A DNA stretch of 64,000 bases, taken from IMG/VR virus record IMGVR_UViG_3300025598_000001, positions 1 to 64,000 of that record, one strand, 5' to 3'. Made by a program: the position numbers and the translations under genes. This stretch comes from a virus. Shown here one piece after another: positions 41,270-50,582 of the stretch (position 1 is its first letter; the number at the start of each line of letters is the position of its first letter). The notes beneath the pieces were generated by a model. The model did not search any database. It was given only the letters and a program-made list of their open reading frames with translations, and had not been told where the DNA came from.

Positions 41270-42817
41270 ATGAACAAAAACCTCACGAATCAGGTTCAAG
41301 TCCTTTACAACCGAGCTTTAGCGCTAAAAAACCAAGGACACATACAAGCAGCGTTAGTTGAGTGTGACAAAATACTAACTACTGTTCCAAAACAATTTGA
41401 TGCCTTGATATTAAAGGGTATCATTCTTAGCGAAAACGGGCGCCAAATAGATGCATTAGGCCTATTTAATGAAGCTTTAAGTGTTAAAAAAGACCCTGCA
41501 ATTTACAATAATCGGGCTAATATTTACCAGCAAATGAAGCAATTTGAGCTGGCTATGGACGATTATGATGCCGCAATTAAGCTAAACCCACGGTTTTTAG
41601 AGGCTCATTACAACAAAGCCAACTGTTACAAAGAAACAAACCAATACCATGAAGCCATTAAATGGTATAAAAAGTCTTTGAAAATTAACCCTAAATACTT
41701 CCATGCTTGGAATAACATGGGGCTTTGTTATCAGTCTGTGCAGGATTTTGAAGGCGCTTTAGAAGCTTGTAAAGAGGGGGCTAAAATTGAGCCTAATAAC
41801 TACGTTATATATAACAACATGGGGTTTGCCCTACATGTTTTAATGCGCTTAGACGAGTCCATAGCGGCTTTTAATAAATCTATAGAGCTTAACCCAGACC
41901 AGACTGATTCTAAATTTAACATTGGGTTTGTACATCTTTTAAAGGGCGACTTAGAAAAAGGCTGGGTCGGGCACGAAGAACGGTTTAAAAATAAATACCG
42001 CCCTACAAACTTACCTAACATGTGGCAAGGTGAGGACTTAAAAGGTAAGACTATATACATAATCCACGAACAAGGGCTTGGAGATACTATTCAATTCATT
42101 CGTTATGCCAAGCAACTAAAGGCTATGGGGGCTAGAGTAATTGTGGGGGTTAAGCCAGAAATAGTAAAGTTAGTCAGTTCTATGCCAGAAATAGACATGA
42201 TTAACACCGATCCTAAGTTTATTCCAGAGTATGACTATCAATGCCCCATGATGAGCTTACCCTACATATTTAAAACTAGGGTAGACAATATTCCGTATCA
42301 CAGATACTTCTTTGCAGATCCTAAAAAAGTTCAAGAATTTTCAAGAAAAATGGGGCCAAAGACCCGACTAAGAGTAGGGTTAGTATGGTCAGGAGGCTTT
42401 CGTGCAGACCAGCCTGAGATATGGGCAGTTAACGAAAGGCGCAATATTAAACCGGAAAAGATTGCAGAAATATATAACCCTAACGTAGAGTTTTTTAACT
42501 TACAGTTTGGCGCTAAAGAGTTGCCTTTTCCTATGGTTGATCTGATGAGTGAGGTTAAAGACTTCTCAGACACAGCGGCTATTATTGAAAATCTGGACCT
42601 AGTCATTAGTGTGGATACTTCTACTGCGCACGTAGCGGGCGCTATGGGTAAGCCTGTATGGATGTTAAATCGGTTTGACACTTGCTGGCGTTGGTTAGAA
42701 GACCGTAAAGATACGCCTTGGTATCCAAGCTTTACCATTTACCGCCAAGAAAAATTTAACAACTGGGACAACGTAGTTGCTGACATTAAAAAGGACTTAG
42801 ATGCAAAATCCAAATAA
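41270..42817 (+). CDS. TPR-repeat glycosyltransferase (GT9/GT41-like)
   Basis: A 515-residue two-part enzyme. Residues about 8-240 are six or seven tetratricopeptide repeats (such as HYNKANCYKETNQYHEAIKWY). The C-terminal domain begins MWQGEDLKGKTIYIIHEQGLGDTIQF and ends DLVISVDTSTAHVAGAMGKPV, the layout of TPR-linked heptosyl/O-linked glycosyltransferases. Start at 41270 (MNKNLTNQVQ). It opens a three-gene plus-strand cassette facing the minus-strand head genes. Likely substrate is a virion protein or host surface glycan; which one is not shown. Confidence 0.88.
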   Translation: MNKNLTNQVQVLYNRALALKNQGHIQAALVECDKILTTVPKQFDALILKGIILSENGRQIDALGLFNEALSVKKDPAIYNNRANIYQQMKQFELAMDDYDAAIKLNPRFLEAHYNKANCYKETNQYHEAIKWYKKSLKINPKYFHAWNNMGLCYQSVQDFEGALEACKEGAKIEPNNYVIYNNMGFALHVLMRLDESIAAFNKSIELNPDQTDSKFNIGFVHLLKGDLEKGWVGHEERFKNKYRPTNLPNMWQGEDLKGKTIYIIHEQGLGDTIQFIRYAKQLKAMGARVIVGVKPEIVKLVSSMPEIDMINTDPKFIPEYDYQCPMMSLPYIFKTRVDNIPYHRYFFADPKKVQEFSRKMGPKTRLRVGLVWSGGFRADQPEIWAVNERRNIKPEKIAEIYNPNVEFFNLQFGAKELPFPMVDLMSEVKDFSDTAAIIENLDLVISVDTSTAHVAGAMGKPVWMLNRFDTCWRWLEDRKDTPWYPSFTIYRQEKFNNWDNVVADIKKDLDAKSK

Positions 42818-43568
42818 CTTGCCATATATTCTTGAAGGTGGTTTAGGAGACTTTTTACAGTTCTTGCCTTTTGTTCAAGTATATCCAGAAAACAAGTACA
42901 TACTTTTGTGCCACTTTAAAGGTGCTAAAGAGTTATGTAAAGCATTAAAAATAAAACCTATTCAAATTGAATATTACGCAACGGAAGAAGAAAAACCCTT
43001 AGCTGTTGGACGGTTAAAACAAAAAGGATTACCTTGCCCACGGATTAGGTACTTTGATAAAAATCCTTTTCCGCCCGCTAAACCTTTATTTACTGACGAA
43101 AGGCCAGTAGTTGGTATACACCTTCACGCCAGTAAAATTGCGCAGTTTTGGCTTAAGAAACTAAACCTACAGCCTAAAAATTTACCGATACCAATCGTAG
43201 AAGAACTAGCAAAAGACTACAACATTATTTTATTTGGATTACCTGATGACTTAATGGCAACCAAAATTAAACAGTCTGACCGAATTAAGTTTGTTTGTTT
43301 TTTAGATATTGCTAAAAGTTTTTCATATGTGTCGCAGTGTAATGCTTTAGTAGGAAGCGATAGTTGTTTTAAAACTCTAAGTGTTATGCAGGGTATCCCA
43401 ACTTTTGTTTGGATCGGTGACCATGAAGACGGATTTAGAGACCAATATTTTGTCGATCCTTATATAAAAGATGGCACTATGGGTCAGTATCGGTTTCATA
43501 TTTTAGCAAATGAGTATGAACCAGCTTTGGCTGCAACTAAAGAATATCTAAAAGGAGTATTGAAATGA
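42801..43568 (+). CDS. GT9-like glycosyltransferase-fold protein (255 aa)
   Basis: Opens PYILEGGLGDFLQFLPFVQ, a Gly-rich loop as in ADP-heptose glycosyltransferases, with GIHLHASKIAQFW mid-way and NALVGSDSCFKTLSVMQGIPT near the C-terminus, the usual sugar-nucleotide-binding end. Shorter than full GT9 enzymes and lacks some conserved acidic residues, so it may be a partner or sugar-binding version. Overlaps the TPR gene by 17 bases. Confidence 0.75.
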   Translation: MQNPNNLPYILEGGLGDFLQFLPFVQVYPENKYILLCHFKGAKELCKALKIKPIQIEYYATEEEKPLAVGRLKQKGLPCPRIRYFDKNPFPPAKPLFTDERPVVGIHLHASKIAQFWLKKLNLQPKNLPIPIVEELAKDYNIILFGLPDDLMATKIKQSDRIKFVCFLDIAKSFSYVSQCNALVGSDSCFKTLSVMQGIPTFVWIGDHEDGFRDQYFVDPYIKDGTMGQYRFHILANEYEPALAATKEYLKGVLK

Positions 43569-44149
43569 AATTTTATGGAGATGTGCGTGACCAACTAGGC
43601 AAACGAGCAACTGGGTTTGACTTTATTTTTAATTACCTTAAAGATATCCGTAACCCATTTATTGCAGAGACAGGCTGCGCTAGGCAAGAGAATAACTATG
43701 AAGGTGATGGCTTAAGTACTTTGTTATTTGACAAATACATAAATGAGTATGGCGGATACTTAGCAGCTGTAGACATCTCGCCCGTAAGCGTACAGTTTGC
43801 CCTTAGTCACATGGTTTGTCCTAGAACCAAGATTGTTCAATCGGATAGCGTTGATTTTTTAAAAATGCTTAATACTGATTTGCAACATGATAAAGTAAAG
43901 ATTGATTTTTTATACCTAGATAGTTTTGACTGGACTGAACAACTACAAGTAGAAAGTGCTACACATCATCTTAAAGAGTTAGAAGCAATTATGCCTAGCC
44001 TAAAACCCGGTGCTTTAATTGGCGTAGATGATAACTGGAAAATAGGTAATACTAGAGTAGGTAAAGGTTGGATGGTGCTAGATTATTTAGCTAGTTTAGG
44101 TATGCAACCTGTATTTGACGAATACCAAATATTCTGGATTTATAAATAA
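43565..44149 (+). CDS. Class I SAM-dependent methyltransferase (194 aa)
   Basis: AETGCARQ (E35-G37) as motif I, a second acidic at LAAVD70, KIVQSDSVDFL (D94), and IDFLYLDSFDW (D119) are the standard SAM-binding and catalytic line-up. Belongs to the Methyltransf_24-like sugar/lipid group. Overlaps the preceding gene by four bases, so probably the third enzyme of one glycan-modification pathway. Ends just before a minus-strand terminator. Confidence 0.85.
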   Translation: MKFYGDVRDQLGKRATGFDFIFNYLKDIRNPFIAETGCARQENNYEGDGLSTLLFDKYINEYGGYLAAVDISPVSVQFALSHMVCPRTKIVQSDSVDFLKMLNTDLQHDKVKIDFLYLDSFDWTEQLQVESATHHLKELEAIMPSLKPGALIGVDDNWKIGNTRVGKGWMVLDYLASLGMQPVFDEYQIFWIYK

Positions 44150-44179
44150 AAAACCCCCGAGCCTTTTGAGCCGGGGGTT
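44148..44179 (-). terminator. Intrinsic terminator of the head operon at the capsid gene
   Basis: On the minus strand AACCCCCG pairs with CGGGGGTT, with GCTCAAAAGGCT in the loop region, and is followed by six Ts. It would stop transcription after the major capsid gene before it runs head-on into the glycosylation cassette. Near-identical core to the plus-strand terminator at 10421. Confidence 0.85.
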
Positions 44180-44214
44180 ACATCAACAGTCAAAAACCGT
44201 TGAGGGGGTAGTTC

Positions 44215-45117
44215 TTAGTAAGAACCGTAGATTCCCAATGGGTCAGAAACACCGAAGGAATAACGCTCACGAGACTTGTAACGTACGTTACCAGTATCAA
44301 AGTCGCCGTCCATGCTGTTCTGCAATGGGATACGAACAAAGTGCTTCAAACCGTTTGGAACATCAGTGGTCAAGAACCATGCGTTGGTTGCGGTCAAGAA
44401 GTGGTTAATTGTGTAACCTTCTGGAACAGAACCGTTGTTCTTAATTGCATTGATGTCGTTGTTGTTTGTACCAACACGGAGTTCAGTATCGAGCAAACGA
44501 GTTGCAACGAACTGAAGTGCAGGAGGAACAACCAACTTCTTAGGTTTAGCAGCGATCAAGAGACCACGCTCATCAGTCCAAGCAGCAATTTGAATAACAG
44601 CATTTTCTAATGCAGTTTCGTTCAAGTCAGCAGGAGTAGATGGAGTGTTGGCGTTAACACCACCAGAAATCAAAGGATGTGCTGTTGAGAACAATGCTTG
44701 TCCGTCACCGTATGTTACTTGGGTGTTGAAACCGTTGTTCAAAACTGCAGCAGCTTTAACCTGTTTGGTGTAAGCCATAGCACGAGCTAAGCCTTTGGTG
44801 TAGCGAGCTGATAAAGAATCGTAGAGGTTATCTTCGATTGCTTCTTCGGTCAAGCTAAAGCCAAGAGCGATAGTTTCGTGGTTGTAACGAGCTGTCCATG
44901 CTTCTTGCGCATTGTCGTAAGCGATGGCTTGGCCTTCGTTCTTGACTGGTGCAGCGCTAAAGCCTGACAGTTTTGTTTCTTCTTCAAAAGAACGCTCAGA
45001 GGTCTCTGTTTCGTAGATCTCTTTGTGTTCTTCACCATAGCGAGCGTACTCCAAACCGAACAAAGCGTTCAATCCGGGGAGCAACTCTTTTAGTAGTTGG
45101 GCACGAGAAATAGCCAT
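44215..45117 (-). CDS. Major capsid protein (HK97-fold, Mu gpT-like)
   Basis: A 300-residue protein with ETSERSFEEETKLSGFS, a long helix LSARYTKGLARAMAYTKQ, and ALFSTAHPLISGG, NLNETAL-like, WTDERGLLIAAKPKKLVVPP segments characteristic of the Mu gpT-type major head subunit. AGGAG six bases before ATG. Upstream are scaffold and decoration genes; a terminator follows. Length is normal for the family; no N-terminal delta domain seen, in keeping with a separate scaffold gene. Confidence 0.9.
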   Translation of the reverse strand: MAISRAQLLKELLPGLNALFGLEYARYGEEHKEIYETETSERSFEEETKLSGFSAAPVKNEGQAIAYDNAQEAWTARYNHETIALGFSLTEEAIEDNLYDSLSARYTKGLARAMAYTKQVKAAAVLNNGFNTQVTYGDGQALFSTAHPLISGGVNANTPSTPADLNETALENAVIQIAAWTDERGLLIAAKPKKLVVPPALQFVATRLLDTELRVGTNNNDINAIKNNGSVPEGYTINHFLTATNAWFLTTDVPNGLKHFVRIPLQNSMDGDFDTGNVRYKSRERYSFGVSDPLGIYGSY

Positions 45118-45132
45118 TTAAATGCTCCTTAA

Positions 45133-46008
45133 TTAAATACCAGTAGCATTCATGTAACTCTGATAACCAAAGTTCCATGTTACTAATGCTTCTGGATAGC
45201 CGGTGAATGAAAACTGTGCAGCGGTTGATTGTGCAGTAGTAACTGCGGCGCTCAACGTAACAGCAGTGCCGTTTACTTGGGTAACCCAAGTGTTAGAACC
45301 AGCATTAATGCCGGGGCCTGAAACTGCCATGCCGGGCTGAATAGCTGAGTTAGCAGCAGACAAAGTCAAGGTTGTGCTTGAAGTTGTAGCGTTACCGGTA
45401 ACAGTAACAGCAGATGCTGTAACGAGCTGAACAATACGGAATGGAGCAGCAGCAACGTTTGGACTTAAAACGCCAGTACCAATAGCGGTAGTAGCAATAG
45501 CAATACCAGCAGCAGAATCGCCAGTAGTTGTAGAGCCAGTGTTGCTATTGAGTGCGCCTAAATAGTAAGCATTAGAACCAACAAAAGCTGGGTTAATGTA
45601 CTGAATAGTGCTGGAGTTAGAAGTACCGTTTGCCAATACTACAGTTTGGAAAACTGCTTGAGGATCATCAACAACATAGCCGATAGCATCAGGAGCGCTT
45701 GTAGAAGCATTCCAGTACTGATAGCGGTTTTTGCCGTAGATTGGGCCACCGGTTGTGGAATATTCACAACCAACAAAAATACCAATAGAACCACCAGTTG
45801 CAGTACCCGTTGTTGGGTTGAGGGTAGAAGCAATCAGTGTACCTTGTGTTGCACCAGAAGCACCTAATTGAACAACGTCACCGTTGTAAAGGCTGGTTGA
45901 ATAGCCGTTAGTGATAGGGAACATGCGGGTAGAACCAGCAAATACACGACCACCAATTAGGTTAACTGGCTTTAGCCCGTAAGGGGCTGATACTGTAGGA
46001 TAAGCCAT
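45133..46008 (-). CDS. Head decoration/minor capsid protein (291 aa)
   Basis: MAYPTVSAPYGLKPVNLIGGRVFAG start, a motif common to phage proteins encoded beside the capsid. The region about 205-275 (VTVTGNATTSSTTLTLS, QPGMAVSGPGINAGS) is Ig-like and probably surface-exposed. AGGAG upstream. Proposed to decorate the capsid. Confidence 0.75.
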   Translation of the reverse strand: MAYPTVSAPYGLKPVNLIGGRVFAGSTRMFPITNGYSTSLYNGDVVQLGASGATQGTLIASTLNPTTGTATGGSIGIFVGCEYSTTGGPIYGKNRYQYWNASTSAPDAIGYVVDDPQAVFQTVVLANGTSNSSTIQYINPAFVGSNAYYLGALNSNTGSTTTGDSAAGIAIATTAIGTGVLSPNVAAAPFRIVQLVTASAVTVTGNATTSSTTLTLSAANSAIQPGMAVSGPGINAGSNTWVTQVNGTAVTLSAAVTTAQSTAAQFSFTGYPEALVTWNFGYQSYMNATGI

Positions 46009-46024
46009 TTAAATCTCCTAAAAT

Positions 46025-46474
46025 TTAATTACCAGATCCAAAGCTTACTGTTGATTTCCGTTCCATAAAGATCGGCATTCTAGAGTCACTTTGGCGCATT
46101 AAGTTATTGTCTACAGCATCTGCTTGAGCTTGTGTTTGATCTTCAAAATACTTGCGTTGTTGTTGATCCATCTCAATAGGACGTTTGCAAAGTAATAACC
46201 CGCCAATTTCAATATTGTCTTTAAAACGACTACCGTCATCGACTAACAGTTTAAATTTGGGTTGTTCTTCAAGTAGAACAGGCTCATAACCTTCCCGGAA
46301 ACGCACACTAATATTGCGTGGATCTGGGCTGTTCAACATTGAAACACGAATCCATTTGTAACCGTACCCCGGTTGCTTGTCTGGCTCTGGGAGTAGCTCT
46401 GGTGGCATCCACTGCTTAGGACGTTCACTAAATTCACGGTTATCTGCCTCACGGCTTAATTTGTTCTGGGCCAT
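46025..46474 (-). CDS. Hypothetical head-module protein (149 aa)
   Basis: Start at 46474 preferred (GGAGG seven bases upstream; ATG 46480 is only one base from it). Charged protein with WMPPELLPEPD, a beta segment YKWIRVSML and DDGSRFKDNIEIGGLLLCKRP. Seen between scaffold and head decoration genes in related modules. Function unknown. Confidence 0.65.
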   Translation of the reverse strand: MAQNKLSREADNREFSERPKQWMPPELLPEPDKQPGYGYKWIRVSMLNSPDPRNISVRFREGYEPVLLEEQPKFKLLVDDGSRFKDNIEIGGLLLCKRPIEMDQQQRKYFEDQTQAQADAVDNNLMRQSDSRMPIFMERKSTVSFGSGN

Positions 46475-46476
46475 TG

Positions 46477-47448
46477 TCATGCCTCCACTTTAATAAGTTC
46501 TTTAACGTACTGCTCTGGGGTAAGTCCAAGTTTTTTAGCAAGCGCTACTTGCGATTGCGTTAACCGAACTCTCTTAGGTGCCGTCGACCTAGTTGCCGGA
46601 GCAACTACCGTTGCTGGTTTAGCTTTTGGCGTGTCTGCCTTTGGCTTTACTTCTACTTCTACTTCTGGTTCTGAGTCTTCCTCAAAATTCTCTGGGAACC
46701 GTTTACGCATCGTCTTGTCCAACGTTGCATAGTATTCTTCAGATCCAACCTGCACCCCTTGACGTTTTAGCTTCTCATGAAGTCCTAGAGCCGCTGCAGT
46801 CATCTCTTCGTCCTGTCCGAACCAAGGATTATCCGCTTGCCATTCCACGACCCGATCGTCAGGTCTTGGTGCATTTTGATACTGTTGTGGTGATTGTACA
46901 ACATATTCTTCTTTTGGCAAGTCTGGCAGCTTAAATTTCTTGACTTTGTCAAGTTCCATCTGCGCCCTAGTCATTTCTTCTTGGGCTTCCATGATCTTGT
47001 CAGCATCACCAGCTTCATAAGCTTCTTTATAAGCCTGTTTAGCAGCTTTAAGTTGCGCTTTTGCCGTATCTTTCTTAGCTTCCTTATACTCTTTTTCACC
47101 TTCTTCAAGCATTAATTTCATGCGTTGATTCTCGGTAAGCAAGCGTTGGGCAGCATCTACTGCAGCTTGGCGCTCTCTTTCAGCAGCTTCAGCACGGCGA
47201 CGCTCGTCATTCCAGACACGCTTCATCTTAATGAGCTTGTCTTTAGCTTCCTTGCTGTACTTGTCTAGATCGTCAACTTCTACTTCTAATTGTTTGACTT
47301 TCTCAGGATCTGCTGGTTTGCGACCACGATCTTCTTCGGGGGTATCGTCCTCGATCTCAATCTCAATCTGATCTTCTACGGGTTTACCCTTAGTTTCAGC
47401 TTCGATCTCATCAGGGAACTTATATTCTTGATTCTCTAAATCTGCCAT
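46477..47448 (-). CDS. Scaffolding protein (323 aa)
   Basis: Extremely charged and helical: acidic N-terminus (about 1-60), coiled coil (60-195) rich in Glu/Lys/Ala, Pro-rich linker, and a basic C-terminus (TAPKRVRLTQSQ, LAKKLGLTPEQYV). This is the scaffold pattern of podovirus heads, and it sits between GroES-like/portal and capsid genes. AAGGAG before ATG. It should guide procapsid assembly and leave before maturation. Confidence 0.8.
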   Translation of the reverse strand: MADLENQEYKFPDEIEAETKGKPVEDQIEIEIEDDTPEEDRGRKPADPEKVKQLEVEVDDLDKYSKEAKDKLIKMKRVWNDERRRAEAAERERQAAVDAAQRLLTENQRMKLMLEEGEKEYKEAKKDTAKAQLKAAKQAYKEAYEAGDADKIMEAQEEMTRAQMELDKVKKFKLPDLPKEEYVVQSPQQYQNAPRPDDRVVEWQADNPWFGQDEEMTAAALGLHEKLKRQGVQVGSEEYYATLDKTMRKRFPENFEEDSEPEVEVEVKPKADTPKAKPATVVAPATRSTAPKRVRLTQSQVALAKKLGLTPEQYVKELIKVEA

Positions 47449-47459
47449 AGTCCGGCTCC

Positions 47460-47867
47460 TTAAATGAATTTACGCTTGATGCCACGTGGATCTTGCACTA
47501 CGGCTTCCACAGAGTCATCGTTAATAATCCGGAACTCACGGTCGTGAATTACCAGTCTAGTGCCTGCATTTGGGCGTACAAGGACAAAGTCACCCTTCTT
47601 ACACCAAGGTCCGTTAGGAAAACGATCCTTATCGGCATAGCAATCTGGGCCTAAATCGACCACAAAAAGTACCGTTGTGAGCAGCTCATCGTGCCGACGG
47701 GTCTCGTCAGACTTGATAATCCCACTTTCAAATGCTTCTTCTGCTTCTGGAATCGCACATAGGATGCGATATCCTTGCGGTTGTGGAAGCTGTTTAGCTC
47801 TTTCTTCCGCTGTTCTAGCCATAACTGCAGCTAAGTCTACTGCTTGGCTAAGGTTTAGTTCACTCAT
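47460..47867 (-). CDS. GroES-like phage co-chaperonin (Cpn10 family)
   Basis: A 135-residue protein from ATG 47867 (GGAGA upstream; the longer frame from 47963 lies inside the neighbour). QGYRILCAIPEAEE, GIIKSDETRRHDE, VVDLGPDCY and CKKGDFVLVRPNAGTR reproduce the GroES beta-barrel with a mobile-loop-like insertion. In phage it would act with host GroEL to fold the capsid or other head proteins; its place between portal and scaffold supports this. Shorter roof features than bacterial GroES. Confidence 0.88.
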   Translation of the reverse strand: MSELNLSQAVDLAAVMARTAEERAKQLPQPQGYRILCAIPEAEEAFESGIIKSDETRRHDELLTTVLFVVDLGPDCYADKDRFPNGPWCKKGDFVLVRPNAGTRLVIHDREFRIINDDSVEAVVQDPRGIKRKFI

Positions 47868-48054
47868 TGTCCGAGTTCTCCAATCGTTGTTTGAGGTCTT
47901 TAATAATGGCACATGCAGCTTCAAGACCTCGAACTTGTCCACATGTGTATTTGTACTCATCAAAATCCTTAGCTTGTCCGTATGTCAGGGCATCACCAAG
48001 CATCTGTATTCTCTCCTGATACTGTCCGATCAGGTAATCGAGATGGTCGCTCAT
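47860..48054 (-). CDS. Small coiled-coil head-module protein (64 aa)
   Basis: MSDHLDYLIGQYQERIQML, then GQVRGLEAACAIIKDLKQRL. Two helices, no catalytic residue. ATG overlaps the portal stop and the end overlaps the GroES-like start. A common small gene after phage portals; role unknown. Confidence 0.7.
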   Translation of the reverse strand: MSDHLDYLIGQYQERIQMLGDALTYGQAKDFDEYKYTCGQVRGLEAACAIIKDLKQRLENSDNE

Positions 48055-50573
48055 TCTTTAGTTTTCTCCTTAGGTTGCTGTTTAGCTTGTGCTTCTAACT
48101 GCTGGTCAGCTAGGTGCCTAGCATGTCCATGGTCAGCTAATGTCTTAGCTGCTTCAAACTGATGTTCCATCTGACGTCCACGTTGTTGATTGTGGATATC
48201 AGCTGCCTTAGACATTGCGTTCAAATCGGCTGTCTTCATAGCAGTTTGTGCTTGCAACTGCATTTTTTCACGCTCTAACTGCAACTGTTGTTGCTTGAGC
48301 TGCATCTCTGCTTGGTCTTTCTGTTGCTGAGCTTGCTGAGCTTGTTGCTTTAATTGCAACTCTTGTTGCTGCATTTGAATCAGAGGATCTTGTGCTTGCT
48401 GTTGTGCCTGTTGTTGCTGGACTTGCGCTTGGTTATTCTGCAATAACTTAACTGCGGCTTGTGCCAACAACGGAGCGAGCTGAGCTTCTACTTGTGGATC
48501 TAAATGTATATCATCGCCACTTTCGTCTGTCTGAGCAGGCAATGTAGAACCAAGTTGTTTTTCAATCTCGACACGATACTGGAAGCCTAAGTGCTCGTTA
48601 ATATGCGCCATCATAGCTGCTTGAATCTGCTGCGCCATTGGATTGTTTTGCAACAACTGAGCAATCTTAGGATCCTGCATTGCACTCATGTGCACAGTAA
48701 TATGTGCTTGGTGGTCTTGGTATGCAAAAGCTTTTGACGGTTTAAGCATCAATATGTTTTGATTTTCCGTAACTGGATCTGTCGGTTTCTGGTCTTCGTC
48801 CATCGGAACGAGTTTGTGTGCATTCTTAATCCCCAATACATCGAGCATCTGGCGATAGAGGAGAGGCATGTTGAAAAGCTGGGGCGAGCCTTGAGCCAAC
48901 TGAAATACCGCTTGGTACTGTACGATCTTTTGCGCCATCGTACTTGCATTAGGATCGCTGACTGGAATGACATCGACGTTATCGTAGTCGCTTTTCTTCG
49001 CCTTACGATCGCCTTCGACTGGGTCATAGTTATAGTCCTCTGGTGCGTACTCAGCAATAATATGCTTGAGCAGTTTGAGTTCTTGTTTTAATGAGAAGTG
49101 AATACGTGCCTGAACAGCAGACATCACTTTTAATGTGCGCTCTAAGATTGCCAGCGTTGTACCAACTGGGGCGTTGGCTGACATATCTGATAGGTTCAAA
49201 TCGGCAGTATTCGCAAAGCGACGTCCTTCCTCAATGATCTTATCCATCAATCCTGCTAGGACTTGGCTTGGCTCCTTGTATGGGAGGGGCATGATGTTGT
49301 CACGCATTGCGCCAGACGGAACATCAACATCTCTCCATTCTCCGGGGGCAATTGGAGTATCGTCCCCTTTGACACGCAACCCACGGGTCTTAAAGCCGCC
49401 CGGCAAATTGGATAGTGTCCCTGCATCGACCAACTGACGAATAATGGAAGTGCCACTTTTAGCATAAGCGCCAATAAGGTGGATGAGACCAAAACAATAA
49501 AAACCAAAACCGGGAATATACCCGTAGTGTACGAAGTGTTGTCTTTTCTTTTTAAGTTCATCATCTGGTTCCCAGTTTCTGCGGATAGATAGAACGGTCA
49601 TTGTGCCCTTCTCGATTGTCACTACATATGGCAGTGCAATACCGGTGGGTTCACCGTTGTCATCCTTATCTTCAAAGCCCGGCAAGTCGAGGTCGACGTG
49701 CATCTCAAGAACTTTATATCTACTATCTGTTGTGGCTCTAAAGCCCAACTTCTCAGCAATCTTCTTCTCAACTTCATCTAGTGAGCTATGTGGGTCGCCC
49801 AAGTCAACGTCACGATATAAGCCATTAACCTGTAGGATCCTAAGCTCATTCTCTGTTTTGCGCATCACGTGCGTTACACGTGGCGAGCTAGCTAAGTCAG
49901 ACGCACCATAAGGTACTACCATGTCTTCAGCTGGAACATACATTGCAACCTGACGACCTAATGCTGCATCGTAGTAAATCTTTTTGAACGCATTACCAGC
50001 AAGACCTAAACCCCATAACATACGCTCCATCTCTGGGCGATATTCAGGCATCTCTTCGGTCAACTGATAGTTCATGTCATCTTGGACACGCTCAGCTGCT
50101 TCTTTCTTGTCTTGGGTTTCTTTACCAACGATAAGTGTCTTAACTGGACCCATTGCTGGGAAAATAGACATCATAGTTTCTGCTTGGAACTTAACCAATG
50201 CTTCTGCAAGGAGTGGATGGTAGACTCCACAAGCGCCTTCCCACGGCTCAGCTCGTTCTTCAATTTTAAGGCCCAAGAGTTCTAAGCCATCCACGTAGGT
50301 TTGAATCCAATCTTTACGTGAGCCGACGTCTTCGTCAAAGTCACCAATCAGATCACCAGCAAGTTGTGTAAGATCACCCTCGCTAATATATTCGGCTAGG
50401 TTATCGTTAAACCCTTCTTCGCCATCATGTTCTTTTTCTAAAACAACTTCTAATCCATCCATGCCAATTCTGACTGACTCTGGATCCTCAATCTCAATCT
50501 CTAATGGTGATTCTTGTTGCGCTAATTCCTCGATACCTTGAGGTGCTGCATACATTGCCTTATCTATTGCCAT
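48051..50573 (-). CDS. Portal protein (840 aa)
   Basis: Core residues about 60-620 include RKDWIQTYVDGLELL, PWEGACGVYHPLLAEALVKFQAE and SGTSIIRQLVDAGTLSNLPGGF, the hallmark of large podovirus-type portals. The C-terminal quarter is a Gln/Ala/Lys coiled coil (about 690-830), comparable to the long helical barrel of P22-like portals. Immediately downstream of terminase. Forms the dodecameric DNA gate. Confidence 0.92.
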   Translation of the reverse strand: MAIDKAMYAAPQGIEELAQQESPLEIEIEDPESVRIGMDGLEVVLEKEHDGEEGFNDNLAEYISEGDLTQLAGDLIGDFDEDVGSRKDWIQTYVDGLELLGLKIEERAEPWEGACGVYHPLLAEALVKFQAETMMSIFPAMGPVKTLIVGKETQDKKEAAERVQDDMNYQLTEEMPEYRPEMERMLWGLGLAGNAFKKIYYDAALGRQVAMYVPAEDMVVPYGASDLASSPRVTHVMRKTENELRILQVNGLYRDVDLGDPHSSLDEVEKKIAEKLGFRATTDSRYKVLEMHVDLDLPGFEDKDDNGEPTGIALPYVVTIEKGTMTVLSIRRNWEPDDELKKKRQHFVHYGYIPGFGFYCFGLIHLIGAYAKSGTSIIRQLVDAGTLSNLPGGFKTRGLRVKGDDTPIAPGEWRDVDVPSGAMRDNIMPLPYKEPSQVLAGLMDKIIEEGRRFANTADLNLSDMSANAPVGTTLAILERTLKVMSAVQARIHFSLKQELKLLKHIIAEYAPEDYNYDPVEGDRKAKKSDYDNVDVIPVSDPNASTMAQKIVQYQAVFQLAQGSPQLFNMPLLYRQMLDVLGIKNAHKLVPMDEDQKPTDPVTENQNILMLKPSKAFAYQDHQAHITVHMSAMQDPKIAQLLQNNPMAQQIQAAMMAHINEHLGFQYRVEIEKQLGSTLPAQTDESGDDIHLDPQVEAQLAPLLAQAAVKLLQNNQAQVQQQQAQQQAQDPLIQMQQQELQLKQQAQQAQQQKDQAEMQLKQQQLQLEREKMQLQAQTAMKTADLNAMSKAADIHNQQRGRQMEHQFEAAKTLADHGHARHLADQQLEAQAKQQPKEKTKE

Positions 50574-50582
50574 AATTTATCC

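Noticed and set aside
48280-48450. CAA/TTG/CTG-rich repeat tract
   Set aside because: Explained by Gln codons of the portal C-terminal coiled coil.
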